The position numbers and the translations under genes are program-made. A DNA stretch of 39,505 nucleotides, taken from Gamsiella multidivaricata. Taxonomy: Eukaryota > Mortierellomycota > Mortierellomycetes > Mortierellales > Mortierellaceae. The notes under the pieces were generated by a model that had not been told where the DNA came from, made no database searches, and saw only the letters and a program-made list of their open reading frames with translations. Below are positions 12,040 to 22,249 of the stretch, one piece after another. The stretch spans positions 1-39,505 of the forward strand of contig NW_026251854.1 in assembly GCF_025024155.1 (NCBI RefSeq). The letters are read 5' to 3'. Within the stretch, counting starts at the first letter, position 1, and every line of letters begins with the position of its first letter.

Positions 12040-13395
12040 ATGGGACAAATCCAACCAGACACGATAATGAGCGCAGCAGCTTGGACAGTTCCTCCACTAA
12101 GAGCCGAAACCCTCCCATTGACTCCTGAAGAGTCACCAGTACAGGAGCATGCGAGGGTAGCACAGAAACTGCTGGACGAGATCACGACAGCGTTTGGTCC
12201 ACACTTGGAGGATATCTCCATTAAACAGGACCTTTACAGAACCGCAGACCAACGATCCACTCCCTTAACCTTCATCTCCTACTCGTCAACTTTCTCTCCA
12301 GATTCAGAAGAAACCTCTGCATCTACGACCTCGCGATCCGATTCCATACAACTTGTTGTGGCAATCACACCAGTACCTGAGCAGGATCCTCGAATCCATT
12401 TGGGTCACTCGATATATCTGCCGTGGTTGTGTGAGCTCCGGATTACATTTCGTGCTGTACAGGATAAGCCATTCTTTTTGTACCCGTCTACATTCGATGG
12501 TGTTTCTGCACAGACAATGATCATGATCGATTTCTCCTCCTGTGAGAGTTTGGAGACCTTATCGATCGAGGACCTAGACCGGTCCGGCAATGCACATCGC
12601 CTGCATCGACAGCAGCAACCATCTCTACACGGCTTCAATATGATTATACCCATGCTTCCTTTCGCTCAAGATCAGGGACTCAAGTTACCTGCACGTTTAA
12701 AGGCACTGGAGATGATAGGTCATTCAGCTGATCGGTTCAATTTCGGATGGCTCAGCGCCACACCTCGGTTGGAGCGGCTACAGATCCTGGGAATCAGGAC
12801 TAAGGGTCAAATCGGTCTCATAGAATCAGAGTCCCAGACGTCTCCGTGGCATTGGAGAGCCGTGGTGCTTTTGTATCTCAAGGAAATGGTGGTCCATCAT
12901 TCGCCCGCACGGCATTTTATGTTTGAGATCGTTCAACAGTGCCCGCGCTTGGAGGTCTTGGACGTTCGAGGGGTTCGTTGGACGGCATTTCAAACATTCA
13001 ACGATCACTCCCCGGTCATTATCGAGACTGGCATGCAGTCAAGGTACTCAGAAATATCCTCTGCGCGAGGTAAGGAATACCTGACATGCTGTAGAATGGA
13101 GATAACGCCTGGTGCTCAAGAACTAAGTGCTCCCAAAATGTTTTCCGGCCTGAAGCACGTTTTCCACACCTATTTCTCGAACGTCGTCAAGCTCCGCGTG
13201 GACGGCGTCCCGGCGAGGATCGTCATCGATGCGACTGGTGGGGCCTCCTGGGCGTCTTGCGATGGTGACACCGTCACAAGGATGATGAGACGCCTTGAGC
13301 GCGTTGTGGTGAAGGACAGTATCGGGATTGTTGAGTATGGAATGGTGCCGGTGCCGCGTACAGGTTCAAGAGAGGGAGGTATGAATTTTGTGTGA
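12040..13395 (+). CDS. Leucine-rich-repeat-like protein (F-box/LRR-type C-terminal half)
   Basis: Single uninterrupted frame of 451 aa; an internal Met at 12067 is an equally possible start. The middle and end carry spaced Leu/Ile motifs such as LCELRITF, CESLETLSIEDL, LPARLKALEMIG, TPRLERLQILGI and CPRLEVLDVRG. These resemble the degenerate LRRs of the large F-box/LRR families of Mucoromycota. I see no F-box at the N-terminus, which is instead Pro/Glu-rich. It could be an LRR-only adaptor or a gene that lost its F-box exon. Function unknown. Confidence 0.7.
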   Translation: MGQIQPDTIMSAAAWTVPPLRAETLPLTPEESPVQEHARVAQKLLDEITTAFGPHLEDISIKQDLYRTADQRSTPLTFISYSSTFSPDSEETSASTTSRSDSIQLVVAITPVPEQDPRIHLGHSIYLPWLCELRITFRAVQDKPFFLYPSTFDGVSAQTMIMIDFSSCESLETLSIEDLDRSGNAHRLHRQQQPSLHGFNMIIPMLPFAQDQGLKLPARLKALEMIGHSADRFNFGWLSATPRLERLQILGIRTKGQIGLIESESQTSPWHWRAVVLLYLKEMVVHHSPARHFMFEIVQQCPRLEVLDVRGVRWTAFQTFNDHSPVIIETGMQSRYSEISSARGKEYLTCCRMEITPGAQELSAPKMFSGLKHVFHTYFSNVVKLRVDGVPARIVIDATGGASWASCDGDTVTRMMRRLERVVVKDSIGIVEYGMVPVPRTGSREGGMNFV

Positions 13396-13604
13396 AGAGA
13401 TGTGTAAAAGGATTTGGTATAAACTACGAAGATTTACAGAGGATCATGCATGGCTTGATGACAACAACCAAAGGGGCTTTACAAGATTTTTTTTTTTACT
13501 CAAAAATAAAAAGAGCAAGATCTATGAGTGCAGAACTGAAAGAGCGATAGTGTGTAATTTGCCAATAATCCAGATGGGCCTGAGAGCATCGGTTAGGAGT
13601 GAGA

Positions 13605-13770
13605 TTAGACGATAATAACAGATGCAGTATTCCTGCGACGGCGGTAATGTGGACAGCAGCAACGGGCGCAGACCCAGGCGATAAGGAAGACGACGGCAAG
13701 GGCCACAAAGATGTGTTCGAGTCCACGGGTATGGATGTAGATTACTCCAGTCAGTGCCAAGATCCATACC

Positions 13771-13813
<43 letters not shown>

Positions 13814-13972
13814 CATCGCGCACAGAAAAGAAAAAAAGAAAAAGAGCGAGGACGAAGGTTACGATCTCATCAGACAACGCACTGTATATCAAAATGGCTC
13901 GTATGATCTTACCAGAATCACGCCTACGACTACGAGTCCGTCATATGCAGCCATTTCTATTGCTGTGCACAT
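13605..13972 (-). CDS. Small two-helix membrane protein, copy 1 (DUF5670/lmo0937-like)
   Basis: Two exons, 13972-13913 and 13775-13605, phase 0, 76 aa. The protein starts MCTAIEMAAYDGLVVVG. It has two hydrophobic helices: one spanning the exon junction and ending at WILALTG, the second EHIFVALAVVFLIAWVC, with a Cys cluster and a basic tail (PHYRRRRN). The helix-turn-helix layout with HIF-V-LAVV matches its paralogue at 14455-14789 and resembles the bacterial DUF5670 (lmo0937) tiny membrane proteins. The intron ends in a run of 37 A directly before the AG acceptor, which is unusual. A TATA element lies 106 bp upstream. Probably a stress-related membrane microprotein, but this is inference. Confidence 0.72.
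13777..13813. repeat. Homopolymer T37 (A37 on the coding strand)
   Basis: Thirty-seven consecutive T on the + strand. It forms the 3' end of the intron of the small membrane protein gene, so on the coding strand an A run replaces the usual pyrimidine tract beside the acceptor AG. Confidence 0.9.
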
Positions 13973-14454
13973 CTTGACTTTGATGATTGTGTGAGTGGAA
14001 GTGAGAACGAGGGTTGTGGGTAATGTGAATGGAAGGAAGGTGGATTTAAGGATGCTTGGTACCACGATGAGGCACGCTATATATAAGGTCGGGTGAATGG
14101 TTGAGCTGTGCCTGTGCCTGTGCCTGTGCCTGTGTCTAAATTGGCAGGCGGATGACTGTGGATGATGCGCATGAAACCTGATGCATTTTTCCTTGATGAA
14201 CGAATGACATCGATATTTGCGCGTGCTAAATAAGCAGGCATGCATGCATGATAAAGATGCGGCAGTAAAGGCGTACTTTTATTTTTTATTCAGAGTGAAG
14301 GGCGGATATGATGACAAGATAATAATTACAATTACATTAAAGGATCGGAGAGGTGGGAGGATTAGAATGTAGAGCACGTTGGAAGGGTGGTCCTGGTTAT
14401 ATTAAGAAGGCGCGTAGTTCGTAGGTTGTACAGGGTGCATCGCGTTGGTTCTCC
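13973..14454. other. Promoter of copy 1 and 3' region of copy 2
   Basis: No gene seen. It holds a TATA element (14078-14086) and a short direct repeat of TGTGCC (about 14107-14131, four units). The part near 14280-14450 is the likely 3' UTR of the downstream paralogue. Confidence 0.55.
14078..14086 (-). promoter_or_regulatory. TATA box candidate, small membrane protein copy 1
   Basis: TTATATATA on the minus strand, 106 bp upstream of the ATG at 13972. Confidence 0.5.
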
Positions 14455-14789
14455 TTAGACAATGGCGCGGCGTCCGCCACCACGGCGACGTCCGTAGCAG
14501 AAGCGGGTGAAGATCCACGCGATGATGAAGACGACGGCGAGGACGATGAAGATGTGCTTCAATCCGGCGGTCGAGCCGACGTGGATTACGTTAACGAGGG
14601 ACAGGATCCAGATGATGAGGAGGATGAGTCCGACGATGACGAGACCGTCCTATGAGATATATGAGACCAATAAGAAATTCAGGGGCAGTGGGTTAGAGAT
14701 CAGTGAGATGGGAGGACATGGGCTTATCAGGAGGCAGCTATATGGCGGTGGTAACTTACCCAGGCAACGCAGGCAATGGTAGAGCACAT
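14455..14789 (-). CDS. Small two-helix membrane protein, copy 2 (DUF5670/lmo0937-like)
   Basis: Two exons, 14789-14760 (MCSTIACVAW) and 14649-14455, phase 0, 74 aa. The helices are GLVIVGLILLIIWILSLV and HIFIVLAVVFIIAWIFT, joined by a short loop (VIHVGSTAGLK), with a basic tail FCYGRRRGGGRRAIV. It is a head-to-tail paralogue of the gene at 13605-13972: the DGLV-VVG/IVG start, loop-HIF and AVVF-IAW motifs align, though the first intron falls a little earlier. It resembles bacterial DUF5670 (lmo0937) proteins, whose role is unclear. It is transcribed away from the hydrophilin-like gene at 15595, with a stress-element-rich region between. Confidence 0.78.
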
Positions 14790-14916
14790 ATTTGAAAAAG
14801 AAGTGTGGAGGTTGGGTTGTGTGGAGGCTGGGTTGTGTGAAGAGGGAGAGTGGGCTTGAGCTGTAGATGGAGAATGAAGAATGTAGAAAACGAAAGATGG
14901 TGGAGGATTGGGCCCG

Positions 14917-14923
14917 TTATATA
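14917..14923 (-). promoter_or_regulatory. TATA box candidate, small membrane protein copy 2
   Basis: TATATAA on the minus strand, 128 bp upstream of the ATG at 14789. Confidence 0.5.
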
Positions 14924-15023
14924 GCTGCTGGGAAGTCTGTTCCTCAATTGCCATGCTCGTAGGAGTTCGTTAATGCAGGCACGTATTACACACTCTTACC
15001 ACCGTTTTCTCTGCCTACGGTCA

Positions 15024-15330
15024 AGGGGATTACCGCGTCTCCGGTCATTTGGGTAACTACCGAAGGCGCGCGGGTCATATCCAACACCATTTCAAGCCCA
15101 GTCTTCAGAGTACAAACCAGTCTAGGGCTCACAGGGGTCATCATTACTCAGTCACCAGAGGGGAAAAAAGAAGAAATGTCGGGATGGTGCTTATCCAGGA
15201 TAGAGTGCTTATCCACTCGATTACGACAATCGGCGGCGGAATGTAATATTAGTCTCACGTACACCACGTACGGGCATACAGTGTAATGGGCCCATAGTCT
15301 ACCTTGCGCACAGAGCACAGGGGAAAGGGG
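15024..15330. promoter_or_regulatory. Cluster of AGGGG stress-response-type elements in a divergent promoter
   Basis: Five AGGGG pentamers lie in about 300 bp (15024, 15133, 15159, 15319, 15326) between the divergent genes at 14789 and 15595. AGGGG/CCCCT is the core of the yeast STRE bound by Msn2/4-type zinc fingers. The site function here is inference. The rest of 14790-15594 is otherwise gene-free. Confidence 0.45.
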
Positions 15331-15512
15331 TGTTGAGGATGCGCTCGATGATATCACCCCAACGCTGTCATTTAGGCGTAAACTATCCCTTCCTGACCGG
15401 AGGTCATACGAACTGCTGTCTACGCCGCCAAATGGAGGCACCACGACTGAGACGCGTCGAATCGTCTCTTCTTTTGCCGCACCTGCAGTCTCTAATGCAT
15501 AATGAAGCAACA

Positions 15513-15520
15513 TATATAAA
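15513..15520 (+). promoter_or_regulatory. TATA box of hydrophilin-like gene
   Basis: TATATAAA, 82 bp upstream of the ATG at 15595, followed by a TC-rich leader; a strong TATA by sequence and spacing. Confidence 0.6.
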
Positions 15521-15594
15521 CCGCTGCTACATCATACTCTCTGCTCTCTGTTCTCTCCCCCTTCTCTCTACTCACCTTTCTCAATTCTCTCATA

Positions 15595-15942
15595 ATGACC
15601 GAACAGAACAGCTCCACGTACACCTCCACAACCACAGCCCCCAACACCGGTCGCAGACCCAGCTTTGCGGAAAAGATCAAGGAGAAGATCTCGGGCACGC
15701 TGCACCACCACCACCACCACGATCAAGACCAACGCCGTGCCGGTGCTGAACAAATGCAGCACCAGTACGGTGGCCCAAGCAGCGCACACGACAATGCCTA
15801 TGTGGGCGAGGCAAACGTCGTCGGTGCACACGCGATCCCTCCAATGACCAGCCATGTGAACCCCACCACTGCTTCCCAGCAGAGAACAGCCATGGCCAAC
15901 AAACCCTCGGTCTCAGCGGATGACCTGCCTCTCCAGGGATAG
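15595..15942 (+). CDS. Small hydrophilin / dehydrin-like protein with His6
   Basis: Single exon, 115 aa, very hydrophilic and predicted disordered, rich in Thr, Ser, Ala, Gln and His. Near the N-terminus FAEKIKEKISGTL resembles the dehydrin K-segment core (KIKEKLPG), an amphipathic membrane- or protein-protecting helix, and it is followed at once by six histidines and DQD. There is no signal peptide or membrane helix. The compact TATA promoter, TC-rich leader and neighbouring AGGGG elements suggest high, inducible expression. A desiccation, cold or stationary-phase protectant is the best guess. AATAAA-like signals follow at about 16131-16150. Confidence 0.7.
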   Translation: MTEQNSSTYTSTTTAPNTGRRPSFAEKIKEKISGTLHHHHHHDQDQRRAGAEQMQHQYGGPSSAHDNAYVGEANVVGAHAIPPMTSHVNPTTASQQRTAMANKPSVSADDLPLQG

Positions 15943-16540
15943 TTATAATCCCTCTAAACAAAATGTGCATCTTTTCGTACATGCCTTTTGTTCTCCCCAT
16001 TGTAAATAACTTTTCAAAGTAGTATCCCGAACTCTCCTTTTCCCTTTCTCTCTTTGTCTTGAAAGATGAAAGAAAATAGGCCTGTCCAACCTCTCTTTAC
16101 TATTATTTATTTGTCTATCTGTTCTTTGAGCAATAAATAAAAAAATAAAAAAAATACGTTCAATCATGTGCACAGAAACCACATGCTCCGCACTGTCCTG
16201 TACGTGAGTCTGTTCCAGTCCATCCGCTTCTTTTTCTACTCCCTTTCATCATCCCGTCACTCTCCTCCGCTCCTCCATCCCCCCCTCCCCTCCATCCCAT
16301 CTCAGTTGTCTTCATCCCTCGACCGACCTCTTCTGTGGACGCAAACCCACCCAGTCTCGCATCTTTCTTTTAATCTGTCCTTCACACACACTCCACGTAA
16401 CGTGTGTTGTCCGAACAGTGAACAAGGATTAGTTAGCATTCTGCACCCTTTGCTTCCCCTCGGTTGGTCTTGGTTGATACACAAAAAAGACACAGTCTCT
16501 CCCCCCCTCCTTTTCCTTCGCTATTTACGACTCGACAATC
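15943..16540. other. 3' UTR then CT-rich promoter
   Basis: The left part has several AATAAA-like signals (16131-16150). From about 16200 to 16525 the + strand is strongly C/T-rich, the 5' leader of the microprotein gene at 16541. No coding sequence is supported. Confidence 0.55.
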
Positions 16541-17055
16541 ATGGCAGCCTGCATCATTGAGACTGCTTCTGCTCCAGTGCACCACCAAGAGCTGTCGGAC
16601 GAAGCCATCAAGGCCTTGTTGAGGTAAAAACACAAGTGAACCGACTCTTTGAAAAGCAAGGCTGGATTACGTGGGATACATCCACGAAAAGAGTGTCCAG
16701 AGCGCATATGTGCGTGTGCGGAAGAGAGGACATACACAGACCACAATGGGGTCAATTGGGACAGCTGGAGTGCACTTGAACTTGGCTATGCAAAAAAAGA
16801 ACTTGCTGGTCTAATGTGTTCTTGGCCCTTCTTTCTGCTTGCTTGTTTGCTGTCGCTGCTGTTGTTTGAACTATGGCCCGCAACCGTCACTGTACATGGC
16901 ATCATGGCATCCATCCACATGAATATGTACAATGGGACAACTGCAGCAAAACGAGACGCCACAAGAAGAGCAGGTCCGCTGGCAAGCAGTCAGGCACATC
17001 TCCGTTGCTCCGACAGGTGCTCCGTCGCTCTCTCCTTCAGCGTCTCAAGCACTGA
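16541..17055 (+). CDS. 63-residue basic microprotein (two exons), unknown
   Basis: Exon 1 16541-16623 encodes MAACIIETASAPVHHQELSD and a helix EAIKALL. Exon 2 16947-17055 encodes SKTRRHKKSRSAGKQSGTSP followed by LLRQVLRRSLLQRLKH and a stop. The GTAAAA donor and CTGCAG acceptor join in phase (AG + C). The intron, 323 nt, is long for this window. Support: a strong CT-rich leader ending in ACAATC before the ATG, and a mildly acidic N-half with a strongly basic, amphipathic C-terminal helix, a coherent design. No family recognised; could bind nucleic acid or membranes. The second exon is less certain than the first. Confidence 0.5.
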
Positions 17056-17954
17056 GCCATTGATTGTCCGTATCTCATCTCTCGAGATCTCTTCAGCTCC
17101 TCGTTCCTATAACTGGCATGTGCCGCACAACCTATAGTTATGCATAGCGTGCATAGCATGTAACATGTAGTCGTCGTTCTGATGAGGCGTAGACAAGGAC
17201 AAAGGGCAAAGGGCAACGGACAATGGAGAACGAACAACGAACAAAGGACAAGCACAAAGCTCAGTGGCTAATAAAGATGTGAAGGGAAGCGCATGAAGAC
17301 ATGAAGATATAACTTGGTTAACGGATGCATGCAGTGGAAATAAGGTGAAGTGGAGTGCTTCCGATGACAGCTGTTTTTTTTACTACAACTGGTCAGCCTG
17401 CCTTTTATGAAGGGTCAAAATGAGGAACAGAAACAGTGTCATAAGAATGAGTATGAATATGGATATAGATATATGGGTACCATGCTGCAGGTTCCTAGCT
17501 TCATGTATCGCATGTCCACCATGTTCATGAACGCCCACTGTTTATTTTTAGACCGTTGTTAAAACAAACGATCCGTATTTTATTTTTGGCCCCTCCACAA
17601 TATATTTCCCCCCTCCTCCCCCTACCACCCAGGCACGCATTCATTTATATCCACGCCTTTGCCATCATCCTCCCATCCTCCCATCCTCCCATCCTCCCAT
17701 CCTTCTCTCCTCCTTTCCCTCCATCTTTCGTTCTTTCCATCCTTCCATCTTTCATCATCGTCACATCCGCCCCACTGAAACCATCCTAACGAATCCCGTT
17801 GGCCTGTCCTGAAAAATAACGAACAACTCGAGTTCACGGCAACAGAGCAACAACAAAATATAAATAAGATAAATAAGCGTCCGTCGTCTTCTTGCTGCTC
17901 ACAAGGAATATAAAATAACAATCAGTCTCATCTGATCACAAGGAAAAGGAAAAG
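17056..17954. other. Intergenic region with CATCCTCC repeats
   Basis: No gene seen. An imperfect tandem of CATCCTCC (about 17665-17702) lies within a C/T-rich leader that continues toward the ATG at 17955. Confidence 0.55.
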
Positions 17955-19005
17955 ATGATCTCCTGTCCTGATTCATCCTGCAGAAAGAAAGCCGCCTTCC
18001 TGCGCCGGTCCTTCCTCCTCGCTCTGCTGGGGCTGCTATGTCTGTCGAATGTCGCTGTGCAGCCTGTGCAGGGTCAAGGTACATAGAGCGGACACTCCCC
18101 TCCCTTTCCTTAAAACATACTGGAGCCTCCCCCTTCCCCTTTTGACTGACCCTTTTTTCGTTTATTTTTCCTATTTCAAACATGATCTGCAACCATAGGC
18201 GCATCCTCGGGCACATCCCCCCCTAGCTCCACAACCTCTGGTGCTGCAACTGGAACACCCTCGGGCACTGTGACCAGTCCTGCCACAGGAACACCTTCAG
18301 GAACCATCATAGGAACTGCCACCGGCACAGCCACAGCACCAGCTCCAACCGTCTCTCGGTCACCGCAGGACCCCGTCTCCTCTTTGACAATGCTCAACCC
18401 CAAAGCCAATCTCCAAAATCCGCCGCTCTTTCCCATCGGAGTCGACATCGATTTTGCATGGGACTATGACAAGTATCTGAAGCTTCAACCAACCAACCTC
18501 ACGATTGAAGCATTCATGACCAACAGCCCCACCACCATCATCACTCTCGGCGCAGCCCTACCCGGAAACCTCAAGAACTACACCTGGACCGCCGCCAATC
18601 AGAAGAATATCACACACCCTATTCAAACGGCCATGTACACCCTCAGGATATTCGATGGTGCCGTTGGTCGAAGTGGTAGCCTGCCCCAGGGTGGTTACTT
18701 GATCACATACTCTGGACTTAAGTTTGGGCTCTATGCTCCAAATACCTACACTCCTGGTAGCCAAATGAATCGTAAGGCGACTCTGTCCTATACTATCAAT
18801 TATATTTTCTTTGATGATTTGTTTAGGCCTGCCTGAGCTAACTGTGTCGATCCCCTCCCGCTCTCTATTTCTCTTCGTCATGATAGCACCCATTTGTGCC
18901 ACCTGTGAGTTTTCAGGGGTGACTAACAATGCCTTGAGGACAATGCTCCCTGGTCTCGCAGTACTCTTGGCCACCGTGGCATCGACCTTTGCTGTACTGA
19001 TATAG
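17955..19005 (+). CDS. GPI-anchored secreted protein with DUF7137-like domain
   Basis: Three exons, 17955-18078, 18199-18771, 18887-19005, 271 aa. Signal peptide: basic start, then SFLLALLGLLCLSNVAV and QGQG. A Ser/Thr/Gly/Pro-rich stretch (repeated GTPSGT, TGTA) follows, then a globular domain: NPPLFPIGVDIDFAWDYD, NLTIEAFMTN, YTWTAANQ, TAMYTLRIFDG, GYLITYSGLKFGLYAPNTYT and a CATC pair. The C-terminus is hydrophobic (LPGLAVLLATVASTFAVLI), a GPI-attachment signal. This order matches the fungal surface domain known as DUF7137 (recalled from memory). It probably sits on the plasma membrane or wall; function unknown. An alternative acceptor at 18827 would add 20 residues in frame before the Cys pair. 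An AATAAA signal occurs near 19092. Confidence 0.85.
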
Positions 19006-19318
19006 TAAAGCAGATGAGTGGTGGTGTCGATTCTACCTAACCAATTCATTCATATGCATACATCGCAATCTAGGACATCTCGCATCTTTTGCAATAAAAA
19101 ACATAAAAAACAAAAAGTCTTCCGCTATTTATTATGCTGTCTATTCCCTGCATGCGTTCATGCTGTGCACAGACAGGGACCAGTGGCATAAGCCACCTAG
19201 ACAAACAGCGCGTAATAATGCCAAGTAAGGTTTTTCTCATCTAGATCTCACATCGCCGCAGCATCAAGGCAATCGCAGTCGCACCTCCTTCTGCTCCTTC
19301 TCTTCATCCATATTCATC
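19006..19318. other. Intergenic region upstream of eIF3c
   Basis: 3' UTR of the GPI protein gene and the eIF3c promoter with a CT-rich leader just before 19319. Nothing else seen. Confidence 0.5.
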
Positions 19319-22249
19319 ATGTCTCGATTCTTCCGTGCAGGAGAGAGCGATTCCGACGACACAGAGTCCGACTACTCCGAGGGCCTGTCTGCCTCTGACT
19401 CTGAGGACCACTCCGACTCTTCTGAAGAGTCCTCCTCTGATTCTGACGACCAGGCCACTGACAAGAAGGCTGCTGCCTTCAGGAGACGTCTTTTGGATTC
19501 CGACTCTGAGAGTGATGAGGAAATCACCCGCACCGTGCGTTCTGCAAAGGACAAGCGATTCGACGAGATCGATCAGGCAGTGACAGCGATGGCCAACGCC
19601 CAAAAGATCAACGATTGGATCTCAGTCCAGAATGGTACGTGCAGCATGGGCTCGAAACAAAATTCTCCAGGCTGGACAGTAACGGCATCTTCAGATCCCA
19701 CATTTGCTGACCTCCTAATGATGTCTGCCGATAGAATTCGAACGTGCCAATAAGGCACTTCAAAAGTCTGCTGGCATCATTTCCCAGGCTGGTGTCCCCA
19801 AGTTCTATATCAAGGCCGTGGCAGAACTTGAAAAGACCATCCAGGTCGCTCTGGAGAAGGAAAAATCGGCCTCCAAGAAGATGAATGCATCTAACGCCAA
19901 AGCATTGAACGCGATGAAACAAAAGATCAAGAAGAACAACAAAACCTACGAAAGCCAGATTCAGGAGTACGAGAAAGACCCCGACAACTACGGCGTCGAG
20001 GAGGAGGAGGTTGTCGAGGTCAAGACTAAGGCCAAGAAGCCGAAGAAGGCCGTTGTTTCAGACTCAGAGGAAGAGGACGAGGAGGGCGAGCAGGTCGACG
20101 ACGGCTTCACCCCCGTGGGTCCTGGCGGAAAGACTATTGAGCTTACGCAGGATAATCTATTTAAGAAACTGAGGGAGATTGCTGAGGCTCGCGGTAAGAA
20201 GAATACGAACCGCGGGGAGCAGGTCCGCATCTTGGAGAGACTTCTCGTCATTGCCAACACCCCTTATCAGAAGATCAGAGTCCTCCTCAGCTTGATCTCG
20301 GCCCAGTTCGACTTTGCCATCGGTCTTTCGGGCTACATGAACATCCCTCTTTGGAAGAAGTAAGCCAGGACAATTTATTCTCGGACCCATTTGATGTTCA
20401 TTGGACTATTATGCTAACTTGGTCTATTCTACTATTCATTTTGCCTTTAGCGCTGAAAAATACTTGAACAACCTTCTGAACGTTTTGGAGACCAGCAATG
20501 GATATGTCGTCAAAGAAAACGTTCCAGAGGAAGACGACAGTGACAAGGACCGCACCCCACAGAATGGCGAGACGGTCTTCATTCAAGGATCGATTGTCGC
20601 CTTTGTTGATCGTCTAGACGATGAGTTCACGAAGTCTCTTCAGAACATTGATCCTCACACCACCGATTATATCGATCGTCTCAAGGATGAAGTCAGTCTT
20701 TACGCCGTCATTGTTCGTTCGCTTGCGTATTTTACTCGTCTCGAGGCGACAGACGCCATCTCCCGCATCACCATGAGACGTTTGGAGCACTTGTACTTCA
20801 AGGTTAGTCGGGCAATCGCTGGAGGTGCATCAAGGAATTCTCCCCGCCTTAATTTCCTTTGTCTTTGGCTAATCCACAAACGCCTTCTTTTCGCTCTGTC
20901 AATAATAGCCCGAGCCTGTCATTATTGCGGTCGAAAATGCCACTGCTGCGCTCTTGCCCTCGGGCATCATCCAGGCCACTCAGGACTCTTCCAATCTCAT
21001 CCACGAGCTGTGCGCCTTCCTGTACAAGAACGCATCATCTCTTCTCCGCACTCGTGCCATGCTCTGTCACATCTATCACCACGCGCTCCATAATCGCTTC
21101 TTCCAGGCCAGGGACATGATGTTGATGTCGCACTTGCAAGAGACCATTCACCAGGTCGATATCACCACCCAGATCCTGCACAACCGCACCATGGTTCAGC
21201 TCGGCCTCTGCGCCTTCCGCGATGGAATGATCAGAGAGGCGCAAACGTGTTTGCAGGACATCTCTGGGACTGGTCGCGTCAAGGAGCTGTTGGCCCAGGG
21301 TCTTTCGCTCCAGCGCCACAGTACTGCCAGTCCTGAGCAAGAGAAATTGGAACGCCAGCGCCAGCTTCCTTTCCACATGCATATCAACCTGGAGCTCTTA
21401 GAGTGTGTCTACCTGACCTGCTCGATGCTTCTCGAGATCCCGTCCATGGCTGCAGCCAACACTCACCCCGAACTGCGTAAGAGGGTGATCTCGAAGCCTT
21501 TTCGCCGCATGCTCGACTACAACTCTCGCCAGGTTTTCTCGGGACCCCCTGAGAACACCCGCGACCACATCATGGGCGCTGCTAAGGCTCTGGCTAACGG
21601 TGAATGGCAGAGTTCGGTCGAACTGATCAGCGCTATCAAAATTTGGGACCTTATGCCCGAGTCGGCGAAGATCAAGGAGATGTTGAACCACAAGATTCAG
21701 GTGGAGGGTCTGCGTACGTTCCTGTTTACGAACGCATCGTACTACTCTTCGATCAGTCTTGACCAGCTTGCCAAGATGTTCGAGCTGCCTTTGGCCAGTA
21801 CTGTTTCGATTGTGTCGAAGATGGTGTGGAGCGAAGAGCTGTCGGCTAGTATTGACCAGGTCAAGAACGTGGTGGTTTTGCACCATGTGCAGCTTTCGAG
21901 GCTGCAGACTCTTGCTCTCGGCTTTGCTGATAAGGCCACTGGATTCGTGGAGGGCAACGAAAAGTTGTTGGAATCCAAGACTCCACAGCAAGGAGAGCGT
22001 CCCAACAAGAAGGGTAAGTTGTGATATTTGTATGAGGGATGGCGAGAACAGCCATCTGTATTTTGCTCATGCTCCCTTTGACTAATCGCCTTTTTTCCCC
22101 CCCTCTTTGCAGGACCGAACGCAAATAAAGAGCAGTCGTCTGGAAATAAGCAGCAGCAGCAGCGCACCATGGGTCCCCGCGGCAGTCGCGGAGGACGCAA
22201 TCAATTCAATAATGGACTTGGCAACAGTGTGCGCGGTGGTCGCAAGTAA
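19319..22249 (+). CDS. NIP1: Eukaryotic translation initiation factor 3 subunit c (eIF3c)
   Basis: Five exons: 19319-19634, 19735-20359, 20451-20802, 20909-22013, 22113-22249; 844 aa, the usual length for fungal eIF3c. It is a core subunit of the eIF3 complex on the 40S ribosome, contacting eIF1/eIF5 and helping start-codon selection. It starts MSRFFRAGESDSDDTESDYS and continues with a typical Ser/Asp-rich acidic tract, then the KDKRFDEI-NDWISVQN region. The helical repeat part includes NIPLWKNAEKYLNNLLNVLE (spliced). The PCI/winged-helix region is around residues 640-790 (LRTFLFTNASYYSSISLDQL, MFELPLASTVSIVSKM). The C-terminus is Gln- then Arg/Gly-rich (GPRGSRGGRN...RGGRK). All junctions keep frame; no defects seen. 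Confidence 0.97.

Noticed and set aside
14100..14135. TGTGCC tandem considered as a CRISPR-like or regulatory array
   Set aside because: Units are six bases without spacers; a simple short tandem repeat.
19372..19603. Minus-strand and alternate frames at the eIF3c start
   Set aside because: They arise from the Ser/Asp repeat of the eIF3c N-terminus read in other frames.
20157..21991. Long minus-strand frames across eIF3c
   Set aside because: They are antisense shadows of highly biased eIF3c codons, with no plausible promoter or domain.
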